This document shows positions 44,063 through 53,508 of a DNA stretch of 64,000 bases, piece after piece. The notes under the pieces were generated by a model. That model did not search any database. It had not been told where the DNA came from and was given only the letters and a program-made list of their open reading frames with translations. The position numbers and the translations under genes are program-made. The first letter of the stretch is position 1; each line of letters begins with the position of its first letter. The stretch spans positions 186,001-250,000 of the forward strand of contig CAWBCV010000021.1 in the NCBI GenBank assembly GCA_963787425.1, given 5' to 3'. This DNA comes from AP-15 sp963787425 (GTDB taxonomy: Bacteria; Pseudomonadota; Alphaproteobacteria; ATCC43930; CGMCC-115725).

Positions 44063-45205
44063 TACGGCCACCCTCAAAAACTCCAGGAAATCGGCCACTC
44101 TTGGGATGTATGGTGTTCGTTTTAGTATCCCGTTTAGGCTCTTGAATTAGGTTCCCAATCGGACTACCCGGCGTCACCGTCGTCATGTTCGGTCATCGGC
44201 AGGGTTTACGCTGCGATGGCCGGTTATAGAACATCAAGCGACTTGTCGGCGTCTGGTACCGATGTTCGGGCGCGCGGCTGAGCGCGAGGGCAGCCCCTTC
44301 ACACGTATCTGCTTCCGCAGGAGAAACCAAGCAAATGTGCGCTCGTGAGGAGGTGGCGGGTTCTCGTTTCACCGTTTTTTCACCACCCCTCGACACTGCC
44401 GCTCCGGGAGGCTTCGCTACTCAGCCCTCGCGGTTGCGGAGAAACGTTGTGGTGACGCCATGCGAGGCCACCGATCCGCACACAGGTGCGGGGATCACTG
44501 TTTTTGGCCGGTCGCCAGCCGTCACGAGCAATTGGGTCGGCGCTGAACTACCCCTCGCAGCCGCATGGGCGGGCGCTGACGCACGATGTCCGTCCGCTGG
44601 CCCCGGTGTAAGGCAGGAAGACAGCACACGTCCTGGTGGCTGCCCTGCTGCCCCTGGCGCGCTCGATCATGCGAGGATCGGCACTGCTTTCGCTGCGCCA
44701 TACCTGAAAAGTCGCCCCGGAGAGATCTCCGCGACGAACATCCCGGCCCGGAGTCCCGTGTAGGGAAAGGCCGGGGGTATGTTTCGGGCCGGGGCACGCG
44801 GACCCTATGGAGCCTCAACAGGGCTAAATGGTCGGGGAGCGCGCGTCAAATCGATTTCGGCGATTTGGCGGGGGCCACAAGGGCCGGTGAACACCATTTC
44901 GGACGAGGAAATCGACCACAAGCGGTCGGGAAGCGACTGAAAAAATCTCCCACGGACAGACTTCGGCGCAACCTCCTCGGATGGGAACCCACTCAAGAAT
45001 GAGCCACCCCCACCACCGGGGGACAGCCGGAACGGCACCTAAAGATTCCCGAGCCTATGGACGCCGGGGTATCGTTCCATCGGATCGCCGCCGGTGGCTC
45101 GACGGTGCCCCTTTTCGTAGAACGCCGGGAGCCTCCCCAAAAAGAAGTGGCCAGGAATAAAAGCCATAGTCATAGCTGGATCATTGATCGAGACGGGAGG
45201 ACATC
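44063..45205. other. 1.1-kb region without a recognised gene
   Basis: Many short GC-rich frames overlap on both strands and none matches a family. The best-supported is MCAREEVAGSRFTVFSPPLD from 44335, with AGGAG about 12 bases before its ATG, but its composition is unconvincing. I found no tRNA T-arm, no RNase P or tmRNA core and no IS end. Several GC-rich hairpins exist near 44750-45060. The last 100 bases should contain the promoter of the ABC membrane gene. Confidence 0.4.
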
Positions 45206-46150
45206 ATGCGTGATTTTTACAAGTTTGTCTGGCGGTCATCGGCGTCACAACAGATCGTCCTAATCATTTTGGCAGTGATGGCTGCCCTGCTGGCGATGGC
45301 ACCGCTCGAATTGCAGCGCCACATTATAAATACCCTCGCCGGGCACGAGAGAGCCGAGAGACTATTTTGGTTATGCGGGGCTTATCTGATTGCGGCACTC
45401 AGCATCAGTGGCCTCAAATATACATTGAATATTAAAAGTGCGGGCATTGGCGAGTCGATGATTCGTTCCTTGCGCAACGATGTCTTCAACAGCAGTTCGC
45501 TTCGCAGATCGGACGAGAGGCTCGACGAAACGACTAAAGACAAAGCGGGAACATTTGTTGCGATGATCGCCACCGAGGCGGAAGCAGTCGGGAAGTTTGT
45601 CGGAGACTGCATTTCAACCCCAACAGTGCAGGCAGGGACGCTGCTCAGCGTATTAGGTTACATGCTCTATACAGAGCCTCTTCTCGGGCTGGTCGTTTTG
45701 CTCATTGCCGTTCCGCAGTTCTTCGCCGTTCCAATGATCCAGCGCCGAATAAACACACTGGTTAGAGAGCGTGTCCGCACAGTGCGGCGGGCCGGTGATT
45801 TGGTCGTCGACAACATGCAAGGTGACGGCGCATCTGGCGGTTCTCTTGGAAACGAGATCCGCAACGCATTCGACACGATTTATGGTGTGCGTCTCCGCGT
45901 GTTCAAGCTCAAGTTTGGGCTGAAAGGTCTCGTCAGCGGACTCCAGTCCGTGGGTGTCTTCGCGCTCCTGTTTGTCGGCGGGATCATGGTTCTCAACGGA
46001 AAGACCGAAATCGGCATCGTGGTGGCCTTCATTAGCGGCCTCGATCGTGTCCTCGATCCTTGGCGCGAATTGATTGCATTCGTGCGATCGACCTCCAGCG
46101 CCAAGGTCCAATTTGATCTGATCGAGGGCACCTTGGGTAAGAAACTGTGA
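45206..46150 (+). CDS. ABC exporter transmembrane domain without an ATPase
   Basis: 314 residues from ATG 45206 (ribosome binding site GGGAGGAC). It has the type IV exporter membrane fold: helices IVLIILAVMAALLAMAPLEL, FWLCGAYLIAALSISGLKYT, LLSVLGYMLYTEPLLGLVVL LIAVPQFFAVP, VGVFALLFVGGIMVL and the coupling-helix region SMIRSLRNDVFNSS. The protein stops where the linker to a nucleotide-binding domain should begin (FDLIEGTLGKKL). No ATPase is adjacent. Either a stand-alone membrane subunit or a truncated exporter. The base composition is lower in GC than the ntr or ure blocks. Confidence 0.75.
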   Translation: MRDFYKFVWRSSASQQIVLIILAVMAALLAMAPLELQRHIINTLAGHERAERLFWLCGAYLIAALSISGLKYTLNIKSAGIGESMIRSLRNDVFNSSSLRRSDERLDETTKDKAGTFVAMIATEAEAVGKFVGDCISTPTVQAGTLLSVLGYMLYTEPLLGLVVLLIAVPQFFAVPMIQRRINTLVRERVRTVRRAGDLVVDNMQGDGASGGSLGNEIRNAFDTIYGVRLRVFKLKFGLKGLVSGLQSVGVFALLFVGGIMVLNGKTEIGIVVAFISGLDRVLDPWRELIAFVRSTSSAKVQFDLIEGTLGKKL

Positions 46151-46403
46151 AATTGCCGACCGGCGAGCCCACCGGTCTCCATTGTGAGACCCCCGTGATC
46201 CCGATAGAGGCGATACCGTTGATTATGAGGGAGTTACCGCCGTCATCGATCGCTTCACCTGACGCCGGGTGCTTTGGCCGTTTTGAGGATACCCGCGCCA
46301 ACCGTTATCGAGAGACCGCCTTCGACCCCATTGATGCCGCCCGAGGTTCCATTTCAAAATCGCGAGCGTGTTCTCTAATCCTTTTGAATGTGGAGAATCT
46401 CCT

Positions 46404-48410
46404 ATGCCCCAGCTTTCACAATTCGTCACCACGATCTTGACCGTCGCGCTGCTCGGGTATGCGTGCGGCACAGCCGCAGCTGAGGTTGGCATCGCGGGCC
46501 AAGTCGAAGTCGGCGGTGGACCGCTCGCAAGTTCTACCATCACTCTATGGGCTGCCACTGAGGGCGAACCCAAGCAGCTGGTTCAAGCGAAATCAGGCAG
46601 TGATGGCCAATTTGAACTTCGCACCGCAGAGACGCCCGGCAAGGATGTTGTTCTGTATGTGGTTGCAAAGGGCGGCGTAGCTACAGGCAAACACGGCGAA
46701 GACAGTCCGGCCATCGCTTTGCTGACGGTGTTAGGCAACAAGCCCCCGGCCAAGATTGTTATCAACGAACTCACCACGGTGGCGTCGACGTTTACTTCCG
46801 CCCGTTTCATTAAAGGCGAAGCGATCTCAGGAAATACGCTCGGACTGCGGATCGCCGCCGGGAACGCTCCGAACCTAATAGATCCGACGACTGGCAGGTG
46901 GGGCAAAGTAATTCTGGATCCGCTCAACATCACCCAGAACACGACGCTCGCGAACTTGAACACACTCGCCTCGCTCGTCGCGGCGTTTACAACCGTAGCC
47001 AATGACGATTGGCGGGTGCGTTTCCTCAAGGCCGCTACTCCGACCGGAGGCGTGACGCCGAAGAATGTGCTCGAAGCGATGGCGGGCATCGCTCGCACAT
47101 CGTGGGCTGACCCGAAGTCGCTTTACGCGTTATTCGACGAAGCCTACCCGCAGCCGCAGGATGGTTCCCCGCGCAATGCGCCATTCCTGCCGTATCTCGC
47201 ATACGCTCCGCCCGACTTCGCTCTTATGCTTAGTTTCGCCGGGGGCGGTATGCTCGCGAATGGCAAATTTGTGTTCGATGCGGATGGAAACCTGTGGAGC
47301 GGCCAGAACTGGATGCCCGGCTCACAGTCCAGTGTGACGCATAACATCGGCGGCGGGACGATCAAGGTCGCCTCCGACGGAACCGCACTGTCGCCTGCAC
47401 TCACAGGTTTTAGGGGCATGGGCGTAGACAGTATCGGGTGGGGCACCGGCGTGGCGCTCGACAAGGTTTGGGTCACGGGCTTGAACGGGACGATTGGCGT
47501 GATGGATTTCGACGGTCGTCCCATCGGAAACGAGACTGATTTCCCCTTCGCAGGTAAGGTCGGTGGACTGCAGGGTGTCGGTATCGCCGCGAACGGTGAC
47601 GTGTGGATCGCCGACGCCACTAAGAACCAACTGCTGTATTTCCCCGGCGGACGGGTAAAAGACGGACGGCTTGTGCAGGTCAATGGACTGAAGTCGCCCT
47701 TCGGCATTGCCATCGACGCCCAGAACCGCGTTTGGGTGAGCAATGCGCAGTCGGATACGGTCGTGCGATTTCTGGCCGACGATCCATCCAAGGCTGAATC
47801 CTTCAGGGTCGGAATTGGTGTTCGTGGCGTCGCTTTGGATTCAAAGGGCAATCTCTGGGTGGCGAGCAACATGTCCCTGGACTTTCCGCCGCCGGTCATT
47901 CCCGACGGTGTGTCTGTGATGAAGCAGTTTCAGCTCGCCGGTGAGCATTTGATGAAAGAGCTTCCCCCCGGAAAGGTCACGGGCGTAGTCAATATGATTC
48001 GCCCAGACGGCACTCAACCCGCGCCGATGGGCTTCAGCGGCGGCAAGGTGATCAACGTGCCTTGGGGCGTGTCGATCGACGGCGAGGATCAGGTCTGGGT
48101 CGCCAACTTCTGGGGTCGCGGCGTCTTGCTGGTGGCCGGGGCCGAGCCGAAGGGGCAAACCTCCGGGGCGAAGTCCGGCGATGTCGTCCATGCTTTCACC
48201 GGCGGCACCATCCAGATGCTTACCGACGTAGTGATCGACCCAGCTGGCAATATCTGGGCCGCGAACAACTGGAATAGCCCCGAAGCAGCGGTCTACGATC
48301 AACCGGCCCACGCCATTTCGACTTGGGGTGGTGGGTCGGGTCTAACTGTCATCTACGGCGTTGCGGCCCCGGTGAAGGCCCCGCTCATGGGTCCGGTGCG
48401 GGCGAACTAA
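46404..48410 (+). CDS. secreted NHL/SMP-30-like beta-propeller protein
   Basis: 668 residues from ATG 46404. The signal peptide reads MPQLSQFVTTILTVALLGYA CGTAAA. An N-terminal Ig/CarboxypepD_reg-like domain follows (GIAGQVEVGGGPLASSTITL W ... GSDGQFELRTAETPGKDVVL). From about residue 270 there are repeated propeller blades with the pattern D-x-x-G-N-L-W, such as FVFDADGNLWSGQNW, GIAANGDVWIADATKNQLLY, GIAIDAQNRVWVSNAQSDTV and VVIDPAGNIWAANNWNS. Probably periplasmic or extracellular; ligand unknown. A strong terminator follows. Confidence 0.8.
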   Translation: MPQLSQFVTTILTVALLGYACGTAAAEVGIAGQVEVGGGPLASSTITLWAATEGEPKQLVQAKSGSDGQFELRTAETPGKDVVLYVVAKGGVATGKHGEDSPAIALLTVLGNKPPAKIVINELTTVASTFTSARFIKGEAISGNTLGLRIAAGNAPNLIDPTTGRWGKVILDPLNITQNTTLANLNTLASLVAAFTTVANDDWRVRFLKAATPTGGVTPKNVLEAMAGIARTSWADPKSLYALFDEAYPQPQDGSPRNAPFLPYLAYAPPDFALMLSFAGGGMLANGKFVFDADGNLWSGQNWMPGSQSSVTHNIGGGTIKVASDGTALSPALTGFRGMGVDSIGWGTGVALDKVWVTGLNGTIGVMDFDGRPIGNETDFPFAGKVGGLQGVGIAANGDVWIADATKNQLLYFPGGRVKDGRLVQVNGLKSPFGIAIDAQNRVWVSNAQSDTVVRFLADDPSKAESFRVGIGVRGVALDSKGNLWVASNMSLDFPPPVIPDGVSVMKQFQLAGEHLMKELPPGKVTGVVNMIRPDGTQPAPMGFSGGKVINVPWGVSIDGEDQVWVANFWGRGVLLVAGAEPKGQTSGAKSGDVVHAFTGGTIQMLTDVVIDPAGNIWAANNWNSPEAAVYDQPAHAISTWGGGSGLTVIYGVAAPVKAPLMGPVRAN

Positions 48411-48442
48411 CGAGTTCGAGTTGAAAACTTCTGACGAAATTC

Positions 48443-48468
48443 AAAGCCCCGCCAGCGTTCGGGGCTTT
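48443..48468 (+). terminator. rho-independent terminator
   Basis: AAAGCCCCG-ccagcgtt-CGGGGCTTT followed by GTTATT: a 9-bp perfect stem with an 8-base loop, 33 bases after the beta-propeller stop. Confidence 0.85.
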
Positions 48469-48620
48469 GTTATTGGTGGGTCGCAATGTTCGCTTTTTGG
48501 GTAAGTCTGCGACCTTCCGCGATACGGCCTATTAACCGGCTCAGGCCGATCCCGAGTCAACGGCTCAAGCCGACCCAATTCAGATGATCGTGCTCACCGA
48601 ACTGGCACCCTCGATCCTGA

Positions 48621-49223
48621 TCATGCCGCTACAGCCGCCATCTCTCGTTTCACCCGATGCACTGTTCCGGTTCCGACGCCGAGAGCTTTCGCCGTTTTGA
48701 GTATGCCAGTGCCGGTCGCCAGTTGCGCTCGGATGCCCTCGACGACATCCTCGCCCACGGGACGACGCCCGAGCCGTTTCCCCTGGCTCCGCGCCCGCGC
48801 AAGGCCCGATTTTACCCGCTCAACAATCATGGCACGCTCGAACTCGGCAAAGACGCCCATCATCTGGAACATTGCCTTGCCCGCTGGCGTGCCGGTATCG
48901 ATGCCCTGTTGATGGAGATAAAGGTCCACACCCTTCGCGTGCAGTTCGCCGAGGAACGCTACCAACTCCTGCAATGAGCGTCCGAGCCGGTCGACCGACC
49001 AAGCCGAGACTTGATCGAATTCGCGGCGCGCGATCCCGCGACACAAGGAATCGTAGCCCGGTCGTTTGTCACGGCCTTTGGTGCCGCTGATACCGGCATC
49101 GGTAAAGACAGCAACCACATTCCAGCCGTGCCGCTCGGCGACGGCCTCAAGCTCGCGCTGCTGATTTTCGACGGTTTGCTCTGTTGTGGAGACGCGAAGG
49201 TAAAGGGCGATGCGTTTCGACAT
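48621..49223 (-). CDS. serine recombinase (resolvase/invertase family)
   Basis: 200 residues from ATG 49223. Catalytic domain: IALYLRVSTTEQTVENQQRE with the nucleophilic Ser, YDSLCRGIARREFDQVSAWS VDRLGRS and AEFERAMIVERVKSGLARAR with the conserved Arg residues. The C-terminal HTH_7-type DNA-binding domain reads TGILKTAKALGVGTGTVHRV KREM. Complete for a resolvase. No transposase partner adjoins, so it may be a solo recombinase of a lost Tn3-like or genomic-island element. Confidence 0.9.
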   Translation of the reverse strand: MSKRIALYLRVSTTEQTVENQQRELEAVAERHGWNVVAVFTDAGISGTKGRDKRPGYDSLCRGIARREFDQVSAWSVDRLGRSLQELVAFLGELHAKGVDLYLHQQGIDTGTPAGKAMFQMMGVFAEFERAMIVERVKSGLARARSQGKRLGRRPVGEDVVEGIRAQLATGTGILKTAKALGVGTGTVHRVKREMAAVAA

Positions 49224-49242
49224 GCACAATCATAGCGTGTCT

Positions 49243-49272
49243 CTATACAAGAAACAAGTAATTATTGTATAG
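49243..49272. promoter_or_regulatory. inverted repeat upstream of the recombinase
   Basis: CTATACAA (49243-49250) and TTGTATAG (49265-49272), perfect 8-base arms separated by 14 AT-rich bases, 20 bases upstream of the recombinase start. It is AT-rich in a GC-rich genome. Its position and symmetry suit an autoregulatory operator or a resolution site. Confidence 0.6.
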
Positions 49273-49385
49273 AATATCCGGGCCTGTTTACGCGAGGAAA
49301 TCCGCCATTCCGGTAGGCGGTTTCGCGGATGGATTTCTGTATGGCCGGGCTGGAATGCCGCTTGCGAGCCAGGGCCACTCCACCC

Positions 49386-49419
49386 TCTGATTTTCGAGGA
49401 AGCCGTGGGGAAAATCAGA
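49386..49419. repeat. 10-bp inverted repeat downstream of ureG
   Basis: TCTGATTTTC (49386-49395) and GAAAATCAGA (49410-49419), perfect arms with a 14-base loop, about 100 bases beyond the ureG stop. It has no clear T tract in either direction. It may be a bidirectional hairpin closing the urease transcript. Confidence 0.5.
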
Positions 49420-49514
49420 TGAGCCAGAACTCCCTCTAATATACAGTTCTCTCCCGTAGGTGCGACTAGCCGCGTTAGAGGTGGCTTTGCGACTGCTCGA
49501 CGGCGAAGCGCGAG

Positions 49515-50117
49515 CTAAAGCCCAGCCTGGATCACGACGAAATCGAGCACCCTATCGACCCCGTCACCGGTCTTCAGGTTGGTGAAGACGAAGGGGCGAA
49601 CGCCGCGCATGCGCTTGGCGTCGCGGTCCATGATATCGAGGCTGGCGCCGACCAGCGGAGCGAGGTCGATCTTGTTGATGACGAGGAGGTCGGAGCGGGT
49701 GATGCCGGGGCCGCCCTTGCGCGGGATTTTGTCGCCGGCGGCAACGTCGATGACATAGATCGTCAGGTCGGCAAGCTCAGGGGAGAAGGTTGCGGCGAGG
49801 TTGTCGCCGCCCGACTCGATCAATATCAAGTCGAGGCGCGGAAAGATCCGGTTCATCTCCGCGACGGCGGCGAGATTTATCGAAGCGTCCTCGCGGATCG
49901 CGGTATGCGGGCAGCCGCCGGTTTCCACGCCGCGGATACGTTCGGGCGGCAATGCGCCGCTGCGGGTCAGGAATTCGGCATCCTCGCGGGTGTAGATGTC
50001 GTTGGTGATCGCGGCAATCTCATACCGGCCGCGCATCCTCTTGCATAGCCAGTCCATCAGCGCGGTCTTGCCCGATCCGACCGGACCGCCGATCCCGAGC
50101 CGCAGCGGATTGGTCAT
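49515..50117 (-). CDS. ureG: urease accessory GTPase UreG
   Basis: 200 residues. P-loop GIGGPVGSGKTALM, the SIMIBI-class GTPase switch region TNDIYTREDAEFL, the metal-binding C-P-H motif in VETGGCPHTAIREDAS, ESGGDNLAATFSPELAD and NKIDLAP. It delivers nickel with UreE and UreF-UreD for assembly of the active site. Its start overlaps the ureF stop (ATGA). Last gene of the ureABCEFG operon. Confidence 0.98.
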   Translation of the reverse strand: MTNPLRLGIGGPVGSGKTALMDWLCKRMRGRYEIAAITNDIYTREDAEFLTRSGALPPERIRGVETGGCPHTAIREDASINLAAVAEMNRIFPRLDLILIESGGDNLAATFSPELADLTIYVIDVAAGDKIPRKGGPGITRSDLLVINKIDLAPLVGASLDIMDRDAKRMRGVRPFVFTNLKTGDGVDRVLDFVVIQAGL

Positions 50118-50851
50118 GAGCGGAATAGCCTCGTGTATTGGGTTTCATGCGCCATTGAGGCGAGCTCAACGGCAAAGGTCGCGCCGCCGAACGACGTCCG
50201 GTCGCGCGTCAGCGCGCCGCTCACCGCGGCTGCAATAACCGGCTCCAGCGCTGCGAGGATGCGCTGGCCATCGGTTTGCCCGATAATTCCCAGGCGCAAG
50301 CCGGCAGAGACAAGATTGGACGCTAACGCCAGCAAATGTCCGAGCAGCGCGCAGTCGAGCGGAATATCAGCCTGTGCCGTCGCGGCGCCCACCGCCGCGG
50401 CGTAGCACACTGCCTCACCTCTCTCCTTGATCCCTTCACTCCAGCAATCGAGAAGCGAATTGGGCCACGCGGCGCGGCACGTCGCGAGGAACGCCTCGCC
50501 TTGTGCGGTTGTCTCGAGCCGTGTTTCGGCGGTGGCGCGGAACGCGATGCCTCGCCGATTGGCGTCCGTGAGCGCACCTACGTCGCCTGCCGAGGACGCT
50601 CGATGTGCATCGCGAAGGATATCCGCGTCCATGCGACCTCCGCCCGAAGCGAGAATGGCGTTGATCCAAAGTTGCATTGAGTCCCGATCGCGGACGGCAC
50701 CGCTCGTCGCCGCCGCTTCGAGGCCGTGCGAAAAGGAGAAGGAACCGATCGGAAACCCTGGCGACAGCCACGCCAATAAGCGATAAAGCCCAGTACTGAA
50801 GCCGTTCTCCCGCGGTGCGGGCGAAGGGCTTTTCGGGTCATTCATGCTCAT
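50114..50851 (-). CDS. ureF: urease accessory protein UreF
   Basis: 245 residues. All-alpha fold with LYRLLAWLSPGFPIGSFSFS HGLEAA, the signature N-terminal segment of UreF, and ALLGHLLALASNLVSAGLRL GIIGQTDGQRILA. The conserved C-terminal segment that contacts UreD reads ASMAHETQYTRLFRS. It forms the UreD-UreF-UreG complex that activates apourease. It overlaps ureE by 14 bases and ureG by four. Confidence 0.97.
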   Translation of the reverse strand: MSMNDPKSPSPAPRENGFSTGLYRLLAWLSPGFPIGSFSFSHGLEAAATSGAVRDRDSMQLWINAILASGGGRMDADILRDAHRASSAGDVGALTDANRRGIAFRATAETRLETTAQGEAFLATCRAAWPNSLLDCWSEGIKERGEAVCYAAAVGAATAQADIPLDCALLGHLLALASNLVSAGLRLGIIGQTDGQRILAALEPVIAAAVSGALTRDRTSFGGATFAVELASMAHETQYTRLFRS

Positions 50852-51290
50852 GGTAGGCGCCGGTTTCGGGGTCGAACGGCGCCTCCAATTCGACGACGCG
50901 CCCGCCGAGGCCGGCTACCATCTCGGCGATCACGTGGTCGGGCCGGATGCGCAGCCGTTCTCCGGCAATCTGTACCGGCAGGTGCCGATTGCCGAGGTGC
51001 CAGGCAATCCGCAATAAATCTTTGCGACTGGCAGCGGTGATCTCCAATAGGGGTTCGGCGGCCGCACTGACGCGGAGGTAGCCGCCGCCTTCCAGTTCGA
51101 GACCATCGCCCTCGACCAGATGGTGTGCCCGCGGCAAGTCGAGCAGGTAGGTCTGCTCCGAAGCCGCGACGAGGCGGATGCGGCGGCGATGCCGGTCGAC
51201 AAAGGCGAGTTTCACCGTGTCGAGCGCCTCCTCCTCCGGCCATGTTCCTCTTCGATGCACCGCAATCGCCCGCCGCATCAGAAAATTCAC
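50838..51290 (-). CDS. ureE: urease nickel metallochaperone UreE
   Basis: 150 residues. N-terminal domain: DTVKLAFVDRHRRRIRLVAA SEQTYLLDLPRAHHLVEGDG. C-terminal metal-binding domain: LRIAWHLGNRHLPVQIAGER and the central His motif (GNRH). The tail is short (GAYHEHE) with only two terminal histidines, unlike the His-rich tails of some species. It supplies nickel to UreG. Confidence 0.95.
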   Translation of the reverse strand: MNFLMRRAIAVHRRGTWPEEEALDTVKLAFVDRHRRRIRLVAASEQTYLLDLPRAHHLVEGDGLELEGGGYLRVSAAAEPLLEITAASRKDLLRIAWHLGNRHLPVQIAGERLRIRPDHVIAEMVAGLGGRVVELEAPFDPETGAYHEHE

Positions 51291-51362
51291 AATGAGGCAG
51301 TGAGACAGCGAGAGGAACCGTCTTTCTCATCGCCTCCCCGTCTCATTGTGTTCAACACTTCT

Positions 51363-53072
51363 TCAATACAGGAAGTAACGCTGGGCCATTGGCAATACGG
51401 TTGCCGGCTCACAAGTCAGGTGGACGCCGTCGGCGCGCACCTCGTAGGTCTCGGGATCGACTTCAATGTGAGGCGTTGTGTCGTTCAGCACCATGCGCTT
51501 CTTGTCGATTGCGCGGATGCCGCTCGCCGGGAGCACGGTGCGCTGCAGTCCGAGCTGTTCGTAGATCCCGCGCTCGATTGCAATCGTAGGCAGGAAGGTG
51601 ACGCAGGAGGCCGAAAGCGCGCGGCCGAAGGCGCCGAACATCGGCCGGTAATGCACCGGCTGCGGGGTCGGGATCGAGGCATTCGGGTCACCCATCAATG
51701 CCGCGGCGATCGTGCCAGCCTTCAGCACGAGATCGGGCTTTACACCGAAAAAGGCCGGCGACCATAGGACAAGATCGGCGAGTTTGCCCACCTCGACCGA
51801 GCCGATGTGCTCGGCGAGGCCATGGGTCAGCGCCGGGTTGATCGTGTATTTCGCGATATAGCGCTTCGCCCGGAAATTGTCCGACCGGTCGCTATCCTCC
51901 GGCAGCCGGCCGCGCTGCCGCTTCATCTTGTCCGCGGTCTGCCAGGTGCGGATAATGACTTCGCCGGCGCGGCCCATCGCCTGGCTGTCGGAGGACATCA
52001 TGCTGAACGCGCCGAGATCGTGCAGGATGTCCTCGGCGGCGATCGTCTCGCGCCGGATGCGGCTCTCGGCGAAAGCGACATCCTCGGGGATCCGCGGGTC
52101 GAGGTGATGGCACACCATCAACATGTCGAGATGCTCGTCGACGGTGTTGACCGTGAATGGGCGGGTCGGGTTGGTCGACGAGGGCAGCACGTTCGGCAGC
52201 CCGCATAACTTGATTATATCGGGGGCATGGCCGCCCCCTGCCCCTTCGGTATGAAAGGCGTGGATGTTGCGGCCCTTGAACGCGGCAATCGTGTCCTCGA
52301 CAAAACCCAACTCGTTGAGCGTGTCGGTGTGGATCGCGACCGCAATGTCCAATTGCTCGGCGACGGCGAGGCAGGTGTCGATTGCCGCTGGGGTCGTTCC
52401 CCAATCTTCGTGAAGTTTCAATCCGCAGGCGCCCGCCTCGACCATCTCGACCAGCGCGCGCGGCTCCGAAGCATTGCCTTTGCCGAAAAAGCCCAGATTG
52501 ACCGGCAGCCCTTCCGCTGCCTCCATCATCCGGCCAAGATGCCACGGGCCCGGCGTGCAGGTCGTTGCGGCGGTGCCGGCAGCGGGGCCGGTGCCGCCCC
52601 CGAGCATTGTCGTGATGCCGCTGTAGAATGCCTCCTCGACCAGCTGCGGGCAGATGAAGTGGATGTGCGAGTCGATGCCGCCGGCGGTGACGATGCGGCC
52701 CTCTCCGGCGATCGCTTCGGTCCCCGGCCCGATCACGATATCGACGCCGGGCTGGATGTCGGGGTTGCCGGCCTTGCCGATCCCGCTGATGCGGCCGTCG
52801 CGAATGCCGATATCGGCTTTGATCACGCCCCAGTAGTCTAGGATCACGGCATTGGTGATGACGGTATCGACGGCGCCGTCGGCGCGGGTCGCCTGGCCCT
52901 GCCCCATGCCGTCGCGGATGACTTTGCCGCCGCCGAATTTGACCTCCTCGCCATAGATCGTCCGGTCGCTCTCGATCTCGATGATGAGTTCGGTGTCGGC
53001 GAGCCGCAGCCGATCGCCGGTTGTCGGCCCGAACATCGCGGCATAGGCCGCGCGCGGAATCGCCCTCGGCAT
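51363..53072 (-). CDS. ureC: urease alpha subunit UreC
   Basis: 569 residues, standard length. Nickel ligands and active site: GGIDSHIHFICPQ (His pair), the carbamylated Lys in GLKLHEDWG, HTDTLNELGFVEDTIAAF, GAGGGHAPDI, and the flap MVCHHLDPRIPEDVAFAESR with the catalytic His and its Cys neighbour. Hydrolyses urea to ammonia and carbamate in the cytoplasm. Preceded by ureB with a 4-base gap. No damage seen. Confidence 0.98.
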   Translation of the reverse strand: MPRAIPRAAYAAMFGPTTGDRLRLADTELIIEIESDRTIYGEEVKFGGGKVIRDGMGQGQATRADGAVDTVITNAVILDYWGVIKADIGIRDGRISGIGKAGNPDIQPGVDIVIGPGTEAIAGEGRIVTAGGIDSHIHFICPQLVEEAFYSGITTMLGGGTGPAAGTAATTCTPGPWHLGRMMEAAEGLPVNLGFFGKGNASEPRALVEMVEAGACGLKLHEDWGTTPAAIDTCLAVAEQLDIAVAIHTDTLNELGFVEDTIAAFKGRNIHAFHTEGAGGGHAPDIIKLCGLPNVLPSSTNPTRPFTVNTVDEHLDMLMVCHHLDPRIPEDVAFAESRIRRETIAAEDILHDLGAFSMMSSDSQAMGRAGEVIIRTWQTADKMKRQRGRLPEDSDRSDNFRAKRYIAKYTINPALTHGLAEHIGSVEVGKLADLVLWSPAFFGVKPDLVLKAGTIAAALMGDPNASIPTPQPVHYRPMFGAFGRALSASCVTFLPTIAIERGIYEQLGLQRTVLPASGIRAIDKKRMVLNDTTPHIEVDPETYEVRADGVHLTCEPATVLPMAQRYFLY

Positions 53073-53076
53073 TGCC

Positions 53077-53385
53077 CTATCCCAGCCGGCCGTTGATCCG
53101 GCCGTTGAAGCCGATCACACGGCGCTCTCCGGCATAAGCGACGAGCCTCACCTCGCGGCTCTGCCCCGGCTCGAAGCGCGTCGCGGTCCCGGCGGCGATG
53201 TCGAGGCGAAAACCGCGCGCCTGCTCGCGGTCGAAGGCAAGCGCGGCATTGGTCTCGTAGAAATGATAATGCGAGCCGACCTGGATCGGGCGGTCGCCGG
53301 TATTGGCCACCATCAACGTCACGGTCGGGCGGCCGGTGTTGATCTCGATCTCGCCCGGCGCGGTGATGATTTCTCCGGGGATCAT
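53077..53385 (-). CDS. ureB: urease beta subunit UreB
   Basis: 102 residues from ATG 53385 (MIPGEIITAPGEIEINTGRP). Conserved DRPIQVGSHYHFYETNAALA F and GTATRFEPGQSREVRLVAYA G, ending GFNGRINGRLG. It is separate from ureA, as in most Proteobacteria. The 120-base gap to ureA contains a GC-rich repeat. Confidence 0.97.
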   Translation of the reverse strand: MIPGEIITAPGEIEINTGRPTVTLMVANTGDRPIQVGSHYHFYETNAALAFDREQARGFRLDIAAGTATRFEPGQSREVRLVAYAGERRVIGFNGRINGRLG

Positions 53386-53416
53386 CGCGCCCTCTTGCGT
53401 AGAGCCCTTCACCCCA

Positions 53417-53490
53417 GACCTTTCCCCGCGAGCGGGGAGAGGGAGGGACCCGCGCAGCGGGAGGGTGAGGGGCAGCGAGCGACGGGTGTC
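53417..53490. repeat. GC-rich intergenic repeat between ureA and ureB
   Basis: CCTTTCCCCGCGAGCGGGGA with GAGGGAGGGACCCGCGCAGC form nested hairpins (CCCCGC/GCGGGG and CCCGC/GCGGG). This class of imperfect palindrome is widely scattered between alphaproteobacterial genes. A related C-rich sequence lies at about 34922-34960. It may attenuate or process the ure transcript. Confidence 0.6.
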
Positions 53491-53508
53491 AATCTTTTGT
53501 TCATGATT

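Noticed and set aside
44335..44763. 142-residue frame with an AGGAG before its ATG
   Set aside because: Composition is not protein-like and overlapping frames on the other strand are equally open. I left it as part of an unexplained region.
44335..45060. Structured RNA (RNase P, tmRNA or 6S) in the 1.1-kb gap
   Set aside because: GC-rich hairpins exist, but none of the conserved cores of these RNAs can be found by eye.
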